From the NCBI RefSeq assembly GCF_946227985.1, contig NZ_CAMKGL010000001.1, forward strand, positions 1,612,001-1,676,000: 64,000 nucleotides of DNA, in the 5' to 3' direction. Origin of the DNA: Serratia quinivorans (GTDB lineage: Bacteria > Pseudomonadota > Gammaproteobacteria > Enterobacterales > Enterobacteriaceae). A model generated the notes under the pieces. It was not told where the DNA came from. It made no database searches and saw nothing but the letters and a program-made list of their open reading frames with translations. A program made the translations under genes and the position numbers. This document shows positions 34,611 to 43,563 of the stretch, in pieces. The first letter of the stretch is position 1, and every line of letters starts with the position of its first letter.

Positions 34611-34797
34611 GGCTCTTCCCCTCGTTGTCCTCTGCTGGTAACCGTTTAACGTCATTCAGAGAGGCCGCGGGGAAACTGCTGCTCAGGCGGCGGGAGGTAC
34701 GATTTAAAGACACTAAAACTCGGCCAGCGGCTGGCCCGTATTCACTGCGGCACAGGCAGATGCCTGCGCAGACGGATGAAACAGTTATGGCTGTCAT
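34600..34797 (-). CDS. Possible 65-residue peptide upstream of puuP
   Basis: GAGGAA lies 4 bases ahead of the ATG. The frame runs across most of the puuA-puuP gap (34611-34927) and its stop codon overlaps the puuP start (ATGACGACTAA on the minus strand). That layout would permit translational coupling. The sequence ([20 protein letters not shown] onward) matches nothing I know. It may be only chance. I see nothing else in this 317-bp gap. Confidence 0.28.
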   Translation of the reverse strand: MTAITVSSVCAGICLCRSEYGPAAGRVLVSLNRTSRRLSSSFPAASLNDVKRLPAEDNEGKSHDD

Positions 34798-34927
34798 GGT
34801 TATTTCCTCGCCGGCGTCCTGTACGCCAAAGTGGAAGCAATGCTTTACCGCAGCGCGCAGCATCGCAGGCCACAGGATAGCCGGCGGAATGCGCCATACG
34901 CGCGCGGTAGGATTGGCGTCGAGCGGG

Positions 34928-36346
34928 TCAGGCGTTTTTCAGCATCCACTCGATTTCGGTTTCGGTGATCAGGCGCTCGAACTGCACCAGCTCATCCGTT
35001 TTACAAGCCAGGTAAACATGGCTGAACCTTTCGCCCAGCAGGGCATTGAGTACCGGCTGATGCTCAAATTCATACAACGCATCGCTTTGGCGGATCGGGA
35101 ACGGCAGCCCCTCCTGCTCCAGCCCGTTGCCGGTGACCGGCTCTTGCAGCGGCAGCGTGGTTTCCAGGCCGTAGACAATGCCTGCCAGAATGGTCGCCAT
35201 GACCAGATAAGGGTTGGCGTCAGCACCGGCTACGCGATATTCCACGCGATGACTGTCGCGATCGCCGCAGGGAATGCGCAGCGCCACGGTGCGGTTGTTA
35301 TGGCCCCAGGACGCCTGGGTCGGCACATACATGCCCGGCTGGAAACGACGATAGGCGTTAACGTTCGGTGCCAGCAACGCAATAGAAGAAGGCATCAGGG
35401 CAATCATCCCGGCCAGCGCCTGTTTCAGCAGCGCGGAGTCTTCACCGTCATCATCTGCCAGTACGTTGTTGCCCTGCCGATCCAGCATGCTGATATGAAC
35501 ATGCATGCCGCTACCGGCGTGTTCTTCGTAGGGCTTGGCCATAAAGGTGGCCTGCATGTTGTGATTTTCCGCCACCATGCGGATCAGGCGTTTTAACGCC
35601 AGCGCATGGTCACAGGCCTGCAGGACGTTGTCGGTATGATGCAGGTTAACTTCAAACTGGCCGGGTGAGGCCTCCGCCACCGCGCCATCGGCCGGCAGGC
35701 CCTGCATACGCGCCAATTCGTCAATCTCGCTCAACACATCGGCAAAGTGGTTGAGGTTATCGACCGAGTACACCTGGCTCTGGGTGTTGCGTTCCTGGGT
35801 GCCCGGCGCACACGGCGGCTGCAGATAGCCTTCCGAATCGCGCTGGCGATCGATGAGATAGAACTCCAACTCTACCGCTACTACGGGGGATAACCCGCGC
35901 TGACGCAAACGCTGCCACACTCGGTTCAGCACATTGCGCGGTTCAACGTCAAAGGGAGTACCATCTTCATCGAGCATGGTGAGCAACACCTGGCCGATAT
36001 ATTGCGGATCCGCCGCCGACGGTGTCAGGGTGCCCAGTACCGGCACACAGATATGGTCCGGCTCGCCCAGCTCCTGCCCCAGTCCGGCTTCCTCAACCAC
36101 GTTGCCGAGAATATCCATTGCAAACACCGACGCCGGGAAGTAACACCCCTTCTCCAGCTTGCTCAACCCAGCGACCGGGATACGTTTGCCGCGGAAGCTG
36201 CCGTTAAGGTCGGTCAGCAGAACGTCAACGTGCTGAGTTAATGGATAACGCTCCAGGTAGTTCTTCACTTCACGCTGGAACGCGCTACTTCGCTTTTCTT
36301 CATGATGCTGAACAAAGTTTTCCACTTCTACTATGTTGGTCTGCAT
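34928..36346 (-). CDS. puuA: Glutamate-putrescine ligase
   Basis: This 472-residue protein of the glutamine synthetase superfamily joins glutamate to putrescine with ATP, forming gamma-glutamylputrescine. Recognisable blocks are DVLLTDLNGSFRGKRIP, VVAVELEFYLIDRQ (metal-binding Glu), EASPGQFEVNLHHTDN, GSGMHVHISMLD, and RIPCGDRDSHRVEYRVAGAD followed by ANPYL. The residue pattern fits PuuA rather than GlnA. It is divergent from puuD across a 239-bp regulatory region with PuuR-like sites. Confidence 0.93.
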   Translation of the reverse strand: MQTNIVEVENFVQHHEEKRSSAFQREVKNYLERYPLTQHVDVLLTDLNGSFRGKRIPVAGLSKLEKGCYFPASVFAMDILGNVVEEAGLGQELGEPDHICVPVLGTLTPSAADPQYIGQVLLTMLDEDGTPFDVEPRNVLNRVWQRLRQRGLSPVVAVELEFYLIDRQRDSEGYLQPPCAPGTQERNTQSQVYSVDNLNHFADVLSEIDELARMQGLPADGAVAEASPGQFEVNLHHTDNVLQACDHALALKRLIRMVAENHNMQATFMAKPYEEHAGSGMHVHISMLDRQGNNVLADDDGEDSALLKQALAGMIALMPSSIALLAPNVNAYRRFQPGMYVPTQASWGHNNRTVALRIPCGDRDSHRVEYRVAGADANPYLVMATILAGIVYGLETTLPLQEPVTGNGLEQEGLPFPIRQSDALYEFEHQPVLNALLGERFSHVYLACKTDELVQFERLITETEIEWMLKNA

Positions 36347-36419
36347 GATTCACCCGCCATGTATGTTTTTGTCTGTGGTTCTCACACTTATTGCCGTCGA
36401 TGTTTTTTGACCATCTTGC

Positions 36420-36434
36420 TCAATATAATGTCCA
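36420..36434 (+). promoter_or_regulatory. Candidate PuuR operator A
   Basis: TCAATATAATGTCCA resembles the E. coli PuuR recognition sequence as I recall it (AAAATATAATGAACA), with 11 of 15 positions agreeing. It lies 74 bp before puuA. Confidence 0.5.
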
Positions 36435-36515
36435 CCAATGAAACATAGATGCAACAAAATTGTTTTGCAAGTGTTACTTTGAGTTTGAATATTGCCCATT
36501 TGACTGCTAGATTTA

Positions 36516-36530
36516 TAAAATATTGAACGA
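36516..36530 (+). promoter_or_regulatory. Candidate PuuR operator B
   Basis: TAAAATATTGAACGA shares AAAATAT and TGAAC with the PuuR recognition sequence, with a one-base spacing change. It lies 56 bp before puuD. Two sites in a divergent promoter region would let PuuR repress both arms. Confidence 0.45.
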
Positions 36531-36585
36531 AAACGGCACTGGAGAAGCTTATCGTTCATAATTTCGAACATACCAAGGGGATAGC

Positions 36586-37347
36586 ATGGGCAATATATTT
36601 AACAGACCAGTGGTCGGCGTAGTGATGTGCAGGTATAGGTTAAACGAGCACCTCACTCAGACCTTGCAAGAAAAGTACCTAAATGCCGTAGTTGCTGCAG
36701 GAGGGCTGCCAATCGCCCTGCCACACGCGCTGGCGGAACCGAAACTTCTGGAAGAATTGCTGGAGCACCTTGACGGTATTCTGCTGCCGGGCAGCCCCAG
36801 TAATGTGCAGCCGCACCTTTATGGTGAAAACGGCGATGAGCCTGACGCCGATCCCGGGCGAGATGAATTGAGCCTGGCACTGATCCGCCACTCGCTCGAC
36901 AGGCGCATTCCCCTTTTCGCCATTTGCCGCGGTATGCAAGAAATGGTGGTCGCCAGCCAGGGCACCCTGCACCGTCGGCTGTTTGAATTACCCGAACTGC
37001 TCGAACACCGTGAAGATCACGACCTGCCGCTGGAACAACAATACGCCCCCGCCCACGAAGTCATCGTTCAGGAAGGCGGCTTGCTCTCGCAGCTGATACC
37101 GGATTGCAACCGATTCTGGGTCAACTCACTGCATGGCCAGGGGGCAAAAAGCCTCGGCCCTGGCGTACGCATTGAGGCCCACGCCGCCGATGGGTTGGTG
37201 GAGGCCATCAGTCTGCGCGACCAGCCTTTTGCGTTGGGTGTGCAATGGCACCCGGAATGGAACAGTGAGGAGTACGCCCTGTCACGCCTGCTGTTTGAGG
37301 GGTTCATTAGCGCCTGTCGGAACTATCAAAAGGAAAAACGCCCATGA
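36586..37347 (+). CDS. puuD: Gamma-glutamyl-GABA hydrolase
   Basis: This 253-residue class I glutamine amidotransferase-like hydrolase cleaves gamma-glutamyl-GABA to glutamate and GABA. The nucleophile Cys lies in FAICRGMQEMVVA (near residue 114), the His in VQWHPEWNSEEYA, and the substrate site in LLPGSPSNVQPHLYG. It heads puuDRCB and overlaps puuR by four bases. puuE, the GABA aminotransferase that follows in E. coli, is absent here. Confidence 0.92.
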   Translation: MGNIFNRPVVGVVMCRYRLNEHLTQTLQEKYLNAVVAAGGLPIALPHALAEPKLLEELLEHLDGILLPGSPSNVQPHLYGENGDEPDADPGRDELSLALIRHSLDRRIPLFAICRGMQEMVVASQGTLHRRLFELPELLEHREDHDLPLEQQYAPAHEVIVQEGGLLSQLIPDCNRFWVNSLHGQGAKSLGPGVRIEAHAADGLVEAISLRDQPFALGVQWHPEWNSEEYALSRLLFEGFISACRNYQKEKRP

Positions 37348-37901
37348 GCGATGTCAGCTTGGCACCGGGAAAACGCCTGTCGCAAATCCGCCAGCAATTG
37401 GGATTATCGCAGCGCCGCGCGGCCGAACTGTCTGGATTAACCCACAGCGCCATCAGCACCATCGAGCAGGACAAGGTCAGCCCGGCCATCAGTACCTTGC
37501 AAAAACTGCTGACGGTATACGGGCTGTCACTGTCGGCGTTTTTCGCCGAACCGGAAATACCGGATGAACCACAGATTGTTATCGACAGCCAGGATCTGAT
37601 TGAGATTGGCAGCCAGGGGGTATCGATGAAATTGATCCACAACGGCGACCCTAATCGCACCCTGGCGATGATGATCGAAACCTATGAACCGGGTACCACC
37701 ACCGGCGAACGTATCAAGCATCAGGGGGAAGAGATCGGCACCCTGCTGGAAGGTGAAGTGGTACTGCAGGTCAACGGGCAGGCCTATCACCTGCTGGCGG
37801 GCCAGAGCTACGCCATCAACACCGGCATTCCCCACAGTTTCAGCAACACGTCGGCGCGGATTTGCCGGATTATCAGCGCCCATACGCCGACGACATTCTG
37901 A
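37344..37901 (+). CDS. puuR: Putrescine-responsive repressor
   Basis: This 185-residue protein has an N-terminal Cro/CI-type HTH (RLSQIRQQLGLSQRRAAELS) and a C-terminal cupin domain (GERIKHQGEEIGTLLEGEV). It represses the puu genes and is relieved by putrescine. It overlaps puuD by four bases, so it is made with the enzymes it controls. Confidence 0.92.
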   Translation: MSDVSLAPGKRLSQIRQQLGLSQRRAAELSGLTHSAISTIEQDKVSPAISTLQKLLTVYGLSLSAFFAEPEIPDEPQIVIDSQDLIEIGSQGVSMKLIHNGDPNRTLAMMIETYEPGTTTGERIKHQGEEIGTLLEGEVVLQVNGQAYHLLAGQSYAINTGIPHSFSNTSARICRIISAHTPTTF

Positions 37902-37916
37902 TCAACGGAGCAAGGT

Positions 37917-39413
37917 ATGGACTTCCACCATTTGCAGTATTGGCAACACCGGGCGCAAGCCCTGAAAATTGAGAACCGACTGTTTATCAATGGCCGCTAC
38001 CAGCAGGCCGTCGAAGGCCAAACCTTTGCCGTGGAGGATCCTGCCGGGCAACGCGAGTTGACCCAGGTTGCCCGGGGCAGCGGCGTCGATATCGATCTCG
38101 CGGTCTGCGCAGCGCGTGAAGTATTTGAGCGCGGTGACTGGTCCAGGGCGGCTCCGGCACAGCGAAAAGCCACTTTGTTGCAGTTGGCGAACCTGATGGA
38201 ACAGCATCAGGAGGAACTGGCGCTGCTGGAAACGCTGGATACCGGCAAGCCGATCCGCCATAGCCTGCGCGATGACGTACCGGGAGCCATCCGCTGCCTG
38301 CGCTGGTACGCCGAAGCGGTCGACAAGGTTTATGGTGAAATCGCCCCCACCGGCGGTGATGCGCTGGCGTTGATTGAACGCGAGCCGATCGGCGTAGTGG
38401 GTGCCATAGTGCCGTGGAATTTCCCGCTGTTATTAGCCTGCTGGAAACTCGGTCCGGCGCTGGCCAGCGGCAATAGCGTGATCCTTAAGCCCTCCGAGAA
38501 ATCCCCGTTGACCGCGATCTATCTGGGCAAGCTGGCCCAGTTGGCCGGTCTGCCGGACGGCGTGCTGAACATCGTGCCCGGCTACGGTCATGATGCCGGC
38601 AAGGCGCTGGCGCTGCACAACGACGTCGACGCCCTGACCTTTACCGGATCCACCCAGGTCGCCAAACAGCTGATGATTTACGCCGGCCAATCCAATATGA
38701 AGCGGGTCTGGCTGGAGGCTGGCGGCAAGAGCGCCAATATCATCTTTGCCGACTGCCCGGATCTGGACAAGGCCGCGCAGAGTGCCGCCGCCGGCATCTT
38801 CTATAATCAGGGACAGGTGTGCATTGCCGGCACCCGGCTGCTGGTGGAAGAGAGTATTCAGCAGGCGTTCTTAGAGGCGCTACGGCGACATGCGGCAGCC
38901 TTCGCCCCGGGCGATCCGCTCGATCCGGCGACGGTGATGGGCACGCTGATCGATCAGGGCCACTGCGAGAAAGTGGCTGACTATATCGAACAGGGTCTGA
39001 GCCAGGGCGCCGACCTGTTCCTCGACGGTCGCGAACACCCACAAAACGGTCATGTCGGCTACCTCGGCCCGACCATTCTTACCCAGGTGGATAACACCAT
39101 GAGCGTGGCGCGTGACGAGATTTTCGGCCCGGTGCTGGCGGTCACCAGTTTTAGCGGTGAACAGCAGGCCATGCAGTTGGCCAACGATAGCGAATACGGT
39201 CTGGGTGCCGCCATCTGGACGCGTGACCTGTCCCGCGCCCATCGACTGGCTCGCCAGTTAAAAGCCGGTACGGTGTTCGTCAATAACTACAACGACGGCG
39301 ATATGACGGTGCCCTTCGGCGGCTACAAGCAAAGCGGTAACGGTCGCGACAAATCGCTGCACGCGCTGGAAAAATTCACCGAACTGAAAACCACCTGGAT
39401 TTCGCTGGAATAA
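37917..39413 (+). CDS. puuC: Gamma-glutamyl-gamma-aminobutyraldehyde dehydrogenase
   Basis: This 498-residue NAD(P)-dependent aldehyde dehydrogenase oxidises gamma-glutamyl-aminobutyraldehyde to gamma-glutamyl-GABA. Motifs are VPWNFPLLLACWKLGPALA, FTGSTQVAKQLM, LEAGGKSANIIFAD with the general-base Glu, and NQGQVCIAGTRLLV with the catalytic Cys. Length and place between puuR and puuB are as in E. coli. It also accepts other aldehydes in known homologues. Confidence 0.92.
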   Translation: MDFHHLQYWQHRAQALKIENRLFINGRYQQAVEGQTFAVEDPAGQRELTQVARGSGVDIDLAVCAAREVFERGDWSRAAPAQRKATLLQLANLMEQHQEELALLETLDTGKPIRHSLRDDVPGAIRCLRWYAEAVDKVYGEIAPTGGDALALIEREPIGVVGAIVPWNFPLLLACWKLGPALASGNSVILKPSEKSPLTAIYLGKLAQLAGLPDGVLNIVPGYGHDAGKALALHNDVDALTFTGSTQVAKQLMIYAGQSNMKRVWLEAGGKSANIIFADCPDLDKAAQSAAAGIFYNQGQVCIAGTRLLVEESIQQAFLEALRRHAAAFAPGDPLDPATVMGTLIDQGHCEKVADYIEQGLSQGADLFLDGREHPQNGHVGYLGPTILTQVDNTMSVARDEIFGPVLAVTSFSGEQQAMQLANDSEYGLGAAIWTRDLSRAHRLARQLKAGTVFVNNYNDGDMTVPFGGYKQSGNGRDKSLHALEKFTELKTTWISLE

Positions 39414-39424
39414 GGGCAGATATC

Positions 39425-40705
39425 ATGACTGAACATGTAAAAAGCTATTATGCGGCCTCGGCCAACAGCCACGCGCCCTACCCGCAGTTAAATGACTCGA
39501 TCGAATGCGACGTCTGCATCGTCGGCGGTGGCTATACCGGTCTGTCTTCCGCACTGTTTCTGGTGGAAGCCGGTTATAACGTGGTGTTGCTGGAGTCTGC
39601 GCGCATCGGTTTCGGTGCCAGCGGCCGTAATGGCGGCCAACTGGTCAACTCTTACAGCCGCGATATTGACGTGATTGAACAACGCTATGGGGCAGAAAGC
39701 GCCCGCGTTCTCGGCAGTATGATGTTTGAGGGCGCAGAGATCATTCGCAGCCGTATCCAAAGGTACGCCATCGAATGTGACTATCGCCCCGGCGGCATCT
39801 TCGCCGCACTGAACAACCGGCAATACCACGCGTTGATCGAGCAGAAGCAGAACTGGGAACGCTACGGTAATACTCAACTTGAGCTGCTGGACGCCGGACG
39901 TATCCGTCAAGAGGTCAATAGCGATCGCTACGTCGGCGCGCTGCTGGATCATAGCGGTGGTCATATTCATCCATTGAATCTGGCGCTCGGTGAAGCCGAA
40001 GCCATTCGTCTGCAGGGTGGGCGGATCTTCGAGCAATCGGCCGTGACCAACATCCGCCACGGCGAACCGGCCATGGTCAGCACCGCCAATGGGCAGGTGA
40101 AGGCGCGTTATGTGATCGTGGCCGGTAATGCTTATCTGGGCGATAAACTGGAGCCAAGACTCGCCAAACGCAGTATGCCTTGCGGCACACAGGTGGTGGC
40201 CACCGAGCCGCTGGCACCGGAAGTGGCGCAGTCGCTGATCCCACAAAATTACTGCGTCGAGGACTGTAACTATCTGCTGGATTATTACCGCATTACCGGT
40301 GATAACCGCCTGCTGTACGGCGGTGGCGTGGTGTACGGAGCCCGCGATCCGGACGATATCGACAACCTGATCCGCCCCAAACTGCTGAAAACCTTCCCGC
40401 AGTTGAAAGGGGTGAATATCGACTACCGCTGGACCGGCAATTTCCTGCTGACGCTGTCACGTATGCCGCAGTTCGGCCGATTGGAAAATAACGTCTATTA
40501 CATGCAGGGCTACAGCGGCCACGGCGTGACCTGTACCCATCTGGCGGGTAAATTGATTGCCGAGTTAATGCAGGGCGATGCGGAACGCTTCGATGCCTTT
40601 GCCAAGCTGCCACACCTGCCGTTCTTCGGCGGTCGCAACCTGCAGATCCCGTTTACCGCCATTGGCGCAGCCTACTACCAGCTGCGCGATCGGATTGGCG
40701 TGTAA
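39425..40705 (+). CDS. puuB: Gamma-glutamylputrescine oxidase
   Basis: This 426-residue FAD-dependent amine oxidase of the DAO family turns gamma-glutamylputrescine into the aldehyde, ammonia and H2O2. The FAD-binding start is CDVCIVGGGYTGLSSALFL, followed by GRNGGQLVNSYSRDID and, near the end, YYMQGYSGHGVTCTHLAGKL. It is the last puu gene here; a hairpin follows and then a convergent unrelated gene. Confidence 0.92.
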   Translation: MTEHVKSYYAASANSHAPYPQLNDSIECDVCIVGGGYTGLSSALFLVEAGYNVVLLESARIGFGASGRNGGQLVNSYSRDIDVIEQRYGAESARVLGSMMFEGAEIIRSRIQRYAIECDYRPGGIFAALNNRQYHALIEQKQNWERYGNTQLELLDAGRIRQEVNSDRYVGALLDHSGGHIHPLNLALGEAEAIRLQGGRIFEQSAVTNIRHGEPAMVSTANGQVKARYVIVAGNAYLGDKLEPRLAKRSMPCGTQVVATEPLAPEVAQSLIPQNYCVEDCNYLLDYYRITGDNRLLYGGGVVYGARDPDDIDNLIRPKLLKTFPQLKGVNIDYRWTGNFLLTLSRMPQFGRLENNVYYMQGYSGHGVTCTHLAGKLIAELMQGDAERFDAFAKLPHLPFFGGRNLQIPFTAIGAAYYQLRDRIGV

Positions 40706-40712
40706 GGTTCAC

Positions 40713-40733
40713 AGGCCCGGCGATGCCGGGCCT
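40713..40733. terminator. Hairpin between puuB and the convergent butanediol dehydrogenase
   Basis: A 9-bp perfect stem AGGCCCGGC / GCCGGGCCT with a GAT loop lies between the two stop codons. There is no strong T-run on either side, so termination efficiency is uncertain. Confidence 0.6.
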
Positions 40734-40745
40734 GATGATTAACGC

Positions 40746-41501
40746 TTAAACAATCTTCGGTTGGCCGTCTGAGGCGGTCGCCCCACCGTCAACCGGGATA
40801 TTGGCACCGTTGATAAAGCTGGCGTCGTCACTGGCCAGGAATGCCATCACCGCCGCCACTTCTTCCGGCTCTGCCGCTCGGCCCAAAGCAATGCGCTCGT
40901 TGAATTTGTCGCGAATTTCCTGCGGCCAGCCGTTGGTCATATTGGTTTTTACCAGGCTCGGGCACACCGAGTTCACCCGCACGCCGTCACCGCCGTGATC
41001 CAATGCCATGGCTCGCGTCAGGTTTACCACTGCCCCTTTGGCCGCGCAGTAGTATGCCGCGCCCCAGTCGCCGCCCAGGCCAGAAACCGAAGCGGTGTTA
41101 ACGATGCAGCCTTTGGTTTTCAGCAGATAGGGCATGGCAAACTTGGAACAGAACACCACGCCGTCGATATCAACGCCGGCGATGCGACGCCAATCAGCTA
41201 CGCTGGTTTCCAGCACGCTGCCCGCCACGTGCACACCGGCATTGTTCAGCAGCACGTCGATGCGGCCCAATTTATCCGCCACTTCATTCATCATTTTTTC
41301 AACCGCGACGTGGTCAGAAACGTCGATATGCACCGCCAGCGCCTTGCCTTTCGGCAACGATGCCGCCACTTTGTCTACCGCTTCCTTCGCCCAGTCAGCC
41401 AGCACCACGGTAGCGCCCTCAGCAGAAAACCGGCGTGCCGCCGCTTCCCCCATTCCGTTGCCTGCCCCGGTGATGATGACCACTTTATTGTCGAAACGCA
41501 T
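40746..41501 (-). CDS. budC: 2,3-butanediol dehydrogenase (acetoin reductase), SDR family
   Basis: This 251-residue short-chain dehydrogenase has the cofactor motif TGAGNGMGEAAARRF, NNAG near residue 88, Ser in NTASVSGLGGDW and the catalytic YYCAAKG. As I remember it, the sequence is nearly that of Serratia marcescens BudC/SlaC, which reduces acetoin to meso-2,3-butanediol with NADH. It is alone, away from budAB. This is the strongest single pointer to Serratia in the window. It could also oxidise butanediol to acetoin. Confidence 0.85.
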   Translation of the reverse strand: MRFDNKVVIITGAGNGMGEAAARRFSAEGATVVLADWAKEAVDKVAASLPKGKALAVHIDVSDHVAVEKMMNEVADKLGRIDVLLNNAGVHVAGSVLETSVADWRRIAGVDIDGVVFCSKFAMPYLLKTKGCIVNTASVSGLGGDWGAAYYCAAKGAVVNLTRAMALDHGGDGVRVNSVCPSLVKTNMTNGWPQEIRDKFNERIALGRAAEPEEVAAVMAFLASDDASFINGANIPVDGGATASDGQPKIV

Positions 41502-41949
41502 AAGAACTCCTCCATGTGAATGTATTTTTATAAATCATACAAATACTGATTGAGTCCGAGGATAAAACTCGTGGGCGCAGAGAGACAGTCAAAACGTGCG
41601 GTTTACTAATCACAAAGAGGTATCTGGTGCAAATTCAATGCGCTAAGTCAGGCATTATCGGAATTAAGCCAAGTATTTGATAGGGTTAATAAAATTTATC
41701 ACAGTAACTATTCCCGATGTGCATTATCACCTATCAATAAGTTCCGTACCGGCGCGATAACGCCGTTGGCATGCACAAAGAGCCATCGCCTTCACCTGCC
41801 TTTATCGTTCCTTAAATAGAACGATGCATCCTGAGTTAACCCTCTAGCGGAATTTCCCCCTGCCCCTACACTGTTTCCAAGCACTGAGATTACATCTTGG
41901 TTAGGCAGCATTAATTGTTTTCAGCGTCCCGATTACAGAGGAATAAAAG
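41502..41949. promoter_or_regulatory. Divergent intergenic region between budC and the isochorismatase-like gene
   Basis: This 448-bp region has no ORF with a ribosome site. It is AT-rich near both genes, as expected for promoters of the divergent pair. An inverted repeat ATCGTTC / GAACGAT lies near 41804-41826. No recognised operator could be assigned. Confidence 0.4.
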
Positions 41950-42630
41950 ATGAGCACTCCAGCAAACTTTAATGGCCAGCGTCCTGTTATTGATGCCAAT
42001 GACGCGGTCATGTTGTTGATTGACCACCAGAGTGGCCTGTTCCAAACCGTCGGCGATATGCCAATGACGGAACTGCGCGCTCGCGCTGGTGCACTGGCCA
42101 GTATCGCTACGCTGAGCAAGTTGCCGGTCATTACCACAGCATCAGTACCGCAAGGTCCGAATGGACCTTTGATCCCTGAGATCCACCAAAATGCCCCGCA
42201 TGCGCAATATGTGGCGCGCAAAGGTGAGATCAACGCCTGGGATAACCCTGATTTTGTGGCAGCCGTTAAAGCGACCGGCCGCAAAACCCTGATTATCGCC
42301 GGTACCATCACCAGTGTTTGCATGGCCTTCCCGTCGATCAGCGCCGTTGCCGAAGGCTATAAAGTCTTTGCCGTTATCGACGCCTCAGGCACCTATTCGA
42401 AAATGGCGCAGGAAATTACCCTGGCGCGTGTGGTGCAGGCAGGTGTGGTACCGATCGATACCGCCGGCGTGGCCTCTGAACTTCAGGGCAGTTGGAATCG
42501 CGAGGACGCACAACAATGGGCCGAGGTTTACACCAAAATCTTCCCTGCGTATCAACTGCTGATTGAAAGCTACGTTAAAGCCCAGGACGTAGTGAAAAAT
42601 AACGAAGTGCTGGATTCCCAGCGCGGCTAA
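41950..42630 (+). CDS. Isochorismatase-family cysteine hydrolase (YcaC-like)
   Basis: This 226-residue alpha/beta hydrolase has the catalytic triad of the family: Asp in [11 protein letters not shown], Lys in [10 protein letters not shown] and Cys in [14 protein letters not shown]. The length and [11 protein letters not shown] opening fit the YcaC group, whose substrate is unknown. AGAGGAATAAAAG provides a ribosome site. It stands alone between budC and the cold-shock gene. I would not assign isochorismate as substrate. Confidence 0.8.
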   Translation: MSTPANFNGQRPVIDANDAVMLLIDHQSGLFQTVGDMPMTELRARAGALASIATLSKLPVITTASVPQGPNGPLIPEIHQNAPHAQYVARKGEINAWDNPDFVAAVKATGRKTLIIAGTITSVCMAFPSISAVAEGYKVFAVIDASGTYSKMAQEITLARVVQAGVVPIDTAGVASELQGSWNREDAQQWAEVYTKIFPAYQLLIESYVKAQDVVKNNEVLDSQRG

Positions 42631-43034
42631 CGCTCATGCTCCGGCTGGTCTGCTTCTCCCTGGGCCAGCCCTGCTCGCCTGAGCAATATGCATAAAAAAA
42701 CCCCGGCTTTCGGCCAGGGTCATCAATGTTTGTCGGTCACTTTCCCGACTGTCATGTTATGGCGTAAGCGTCCGTCCAACACTCCAACCTTACGCAGCCT
42801 AAGCACAACTTTTTCACAACAGAAAAATAGACTGAATTACTGCCGTTATTATTATTACGGCGCCAATCGTTTTTGCTGTTGCCAATAACTTTCGTTATTG
42901 AGACAGGCTAAATACCGTTATTTTTAGATAAACTCCGGGTAATCCCGGAGTTTATTCAGGTAATTCTTTTATTTCTTAGCTGCTCCGGTTTATACCTTCT
43001 TCGCTATCGTAAGAAATAAAACACTACCTATAAA
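42631..43034. other. Intergenic region with several hairpins
   Basis: This 404-bp gap lies between the convergent isochorismatase-like and cold-shock genes. It holds a terminator-like hairpin with a mismatch near 42700-42722 after the isochorismatase-like gene, an inverted repeat GCGTAAG / CTTACGC (about 42763-42796), and the cold-shock terminator at 42930-42953. No convincing gene was found. Confidence 0.5.
42930..42953 (-). terminator. Terminator of the cold-shock gene
   Basis: A 10-bp perfect stem AAACTCCGGG / CCCGGAGTTT with a 4-base loop is followed by T-rich sequence on the minus strand. It lies 81 bp after the csp stop. Confidence 0.8.
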
Positions 43035-43247
43035 TTATAAAACTACTACGTTGCCGGCAGAAGGACCCTTCTGACCGTTTTCGATAGTGAATTCAACGCG
43101 CTGACCTTCATCAAGCGTTTTGAAATCGTTGCTCTGGATAGCAGAGAAGTGCACGAACACGTCTTTGCTGCCGTCTGCCGGAGAGATAAAGCCAAAACCT
43201 TTACCTGCATCAAACCATTTTACCAAACCAGTCATTTTAGTAGACAT
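43035..43247 (-). CDS. Cold-shock protein, CspA family
   Basis: This 70-residue single cold-shock domain has RNP1 (KGFGFISP) and RNP2 (VFVHFSAI). It binds single-stranded RNA and DNA, destabilising RNA structure at low temperature or acting as an antiterminator. The sequence is between CspA, CspE and CspG types, so the exact paralogue is not named. A long untranslated leader upstream suggests the cold-inducible class. Confidence 0.93.
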   Translation of the reverse strand: MSTKMTGLVKWFDAGKGFGFISPADGSKDVFVHFSAIQSNDFKTLDEGQRVEFTIENGQKGPSAGNVVVL

Positions 43248-43440
43248 AGATATTTCCTTTATATTTTTGAGACGCCATAAGGCGATTGAGGTCTGTTTTT
43301 ATTGGAAACTTACTTGGGCACTAGAGAAGGAAATTCGCGGAAGAAGAGGTATCTATGGGATATCACTAATACTGAGAACTGCTTTACTAAAACTGCTTTC
43401 ATAAGGTCTGTACTACAAACCGATGACGCTATTTATACAC
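43248..43440 (-). promoter_or_regulatory. Long csp leader with cold-box-like element
   Basis: On the minus strand TATAAATAG (about 43432-43440) could be a -10 box, giving a leader of about 170 bases. Near its 5' end TAGTACAGACC (43405-43415) resembles the E. coli cold box TGACGTACAGA. This is the layout of cspA-type leaders, which change structure with temperature. AAGGAAATA ahead of the start codon is the ribosome site. The rest of 43441-43563 is AT-rich, with the qnr 3' flank. Confidence 0.5.
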
Positions 43441-43563
43441 GAGGGATTTATTTAAGCAAGGAATATTTATTATAATATTTATACACACCATTTATTATTC
43501 AACCACCGCTACCCCCTTAGCCGTGCCCCGTAAGGGCCCGACGGCCCCAGAGTGCTAAAAGGC

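Noticed and set aside
42688-42888. A frame with Tyr- and Cys-rich end before a hairpin, looking like a leader peptide with attenuator
   Set aside because: No plus-strand gene follows; the hairpin at 42930 is explained as the terminator of the convergent cold-shock gene, and the frame lacks a ribosome site.
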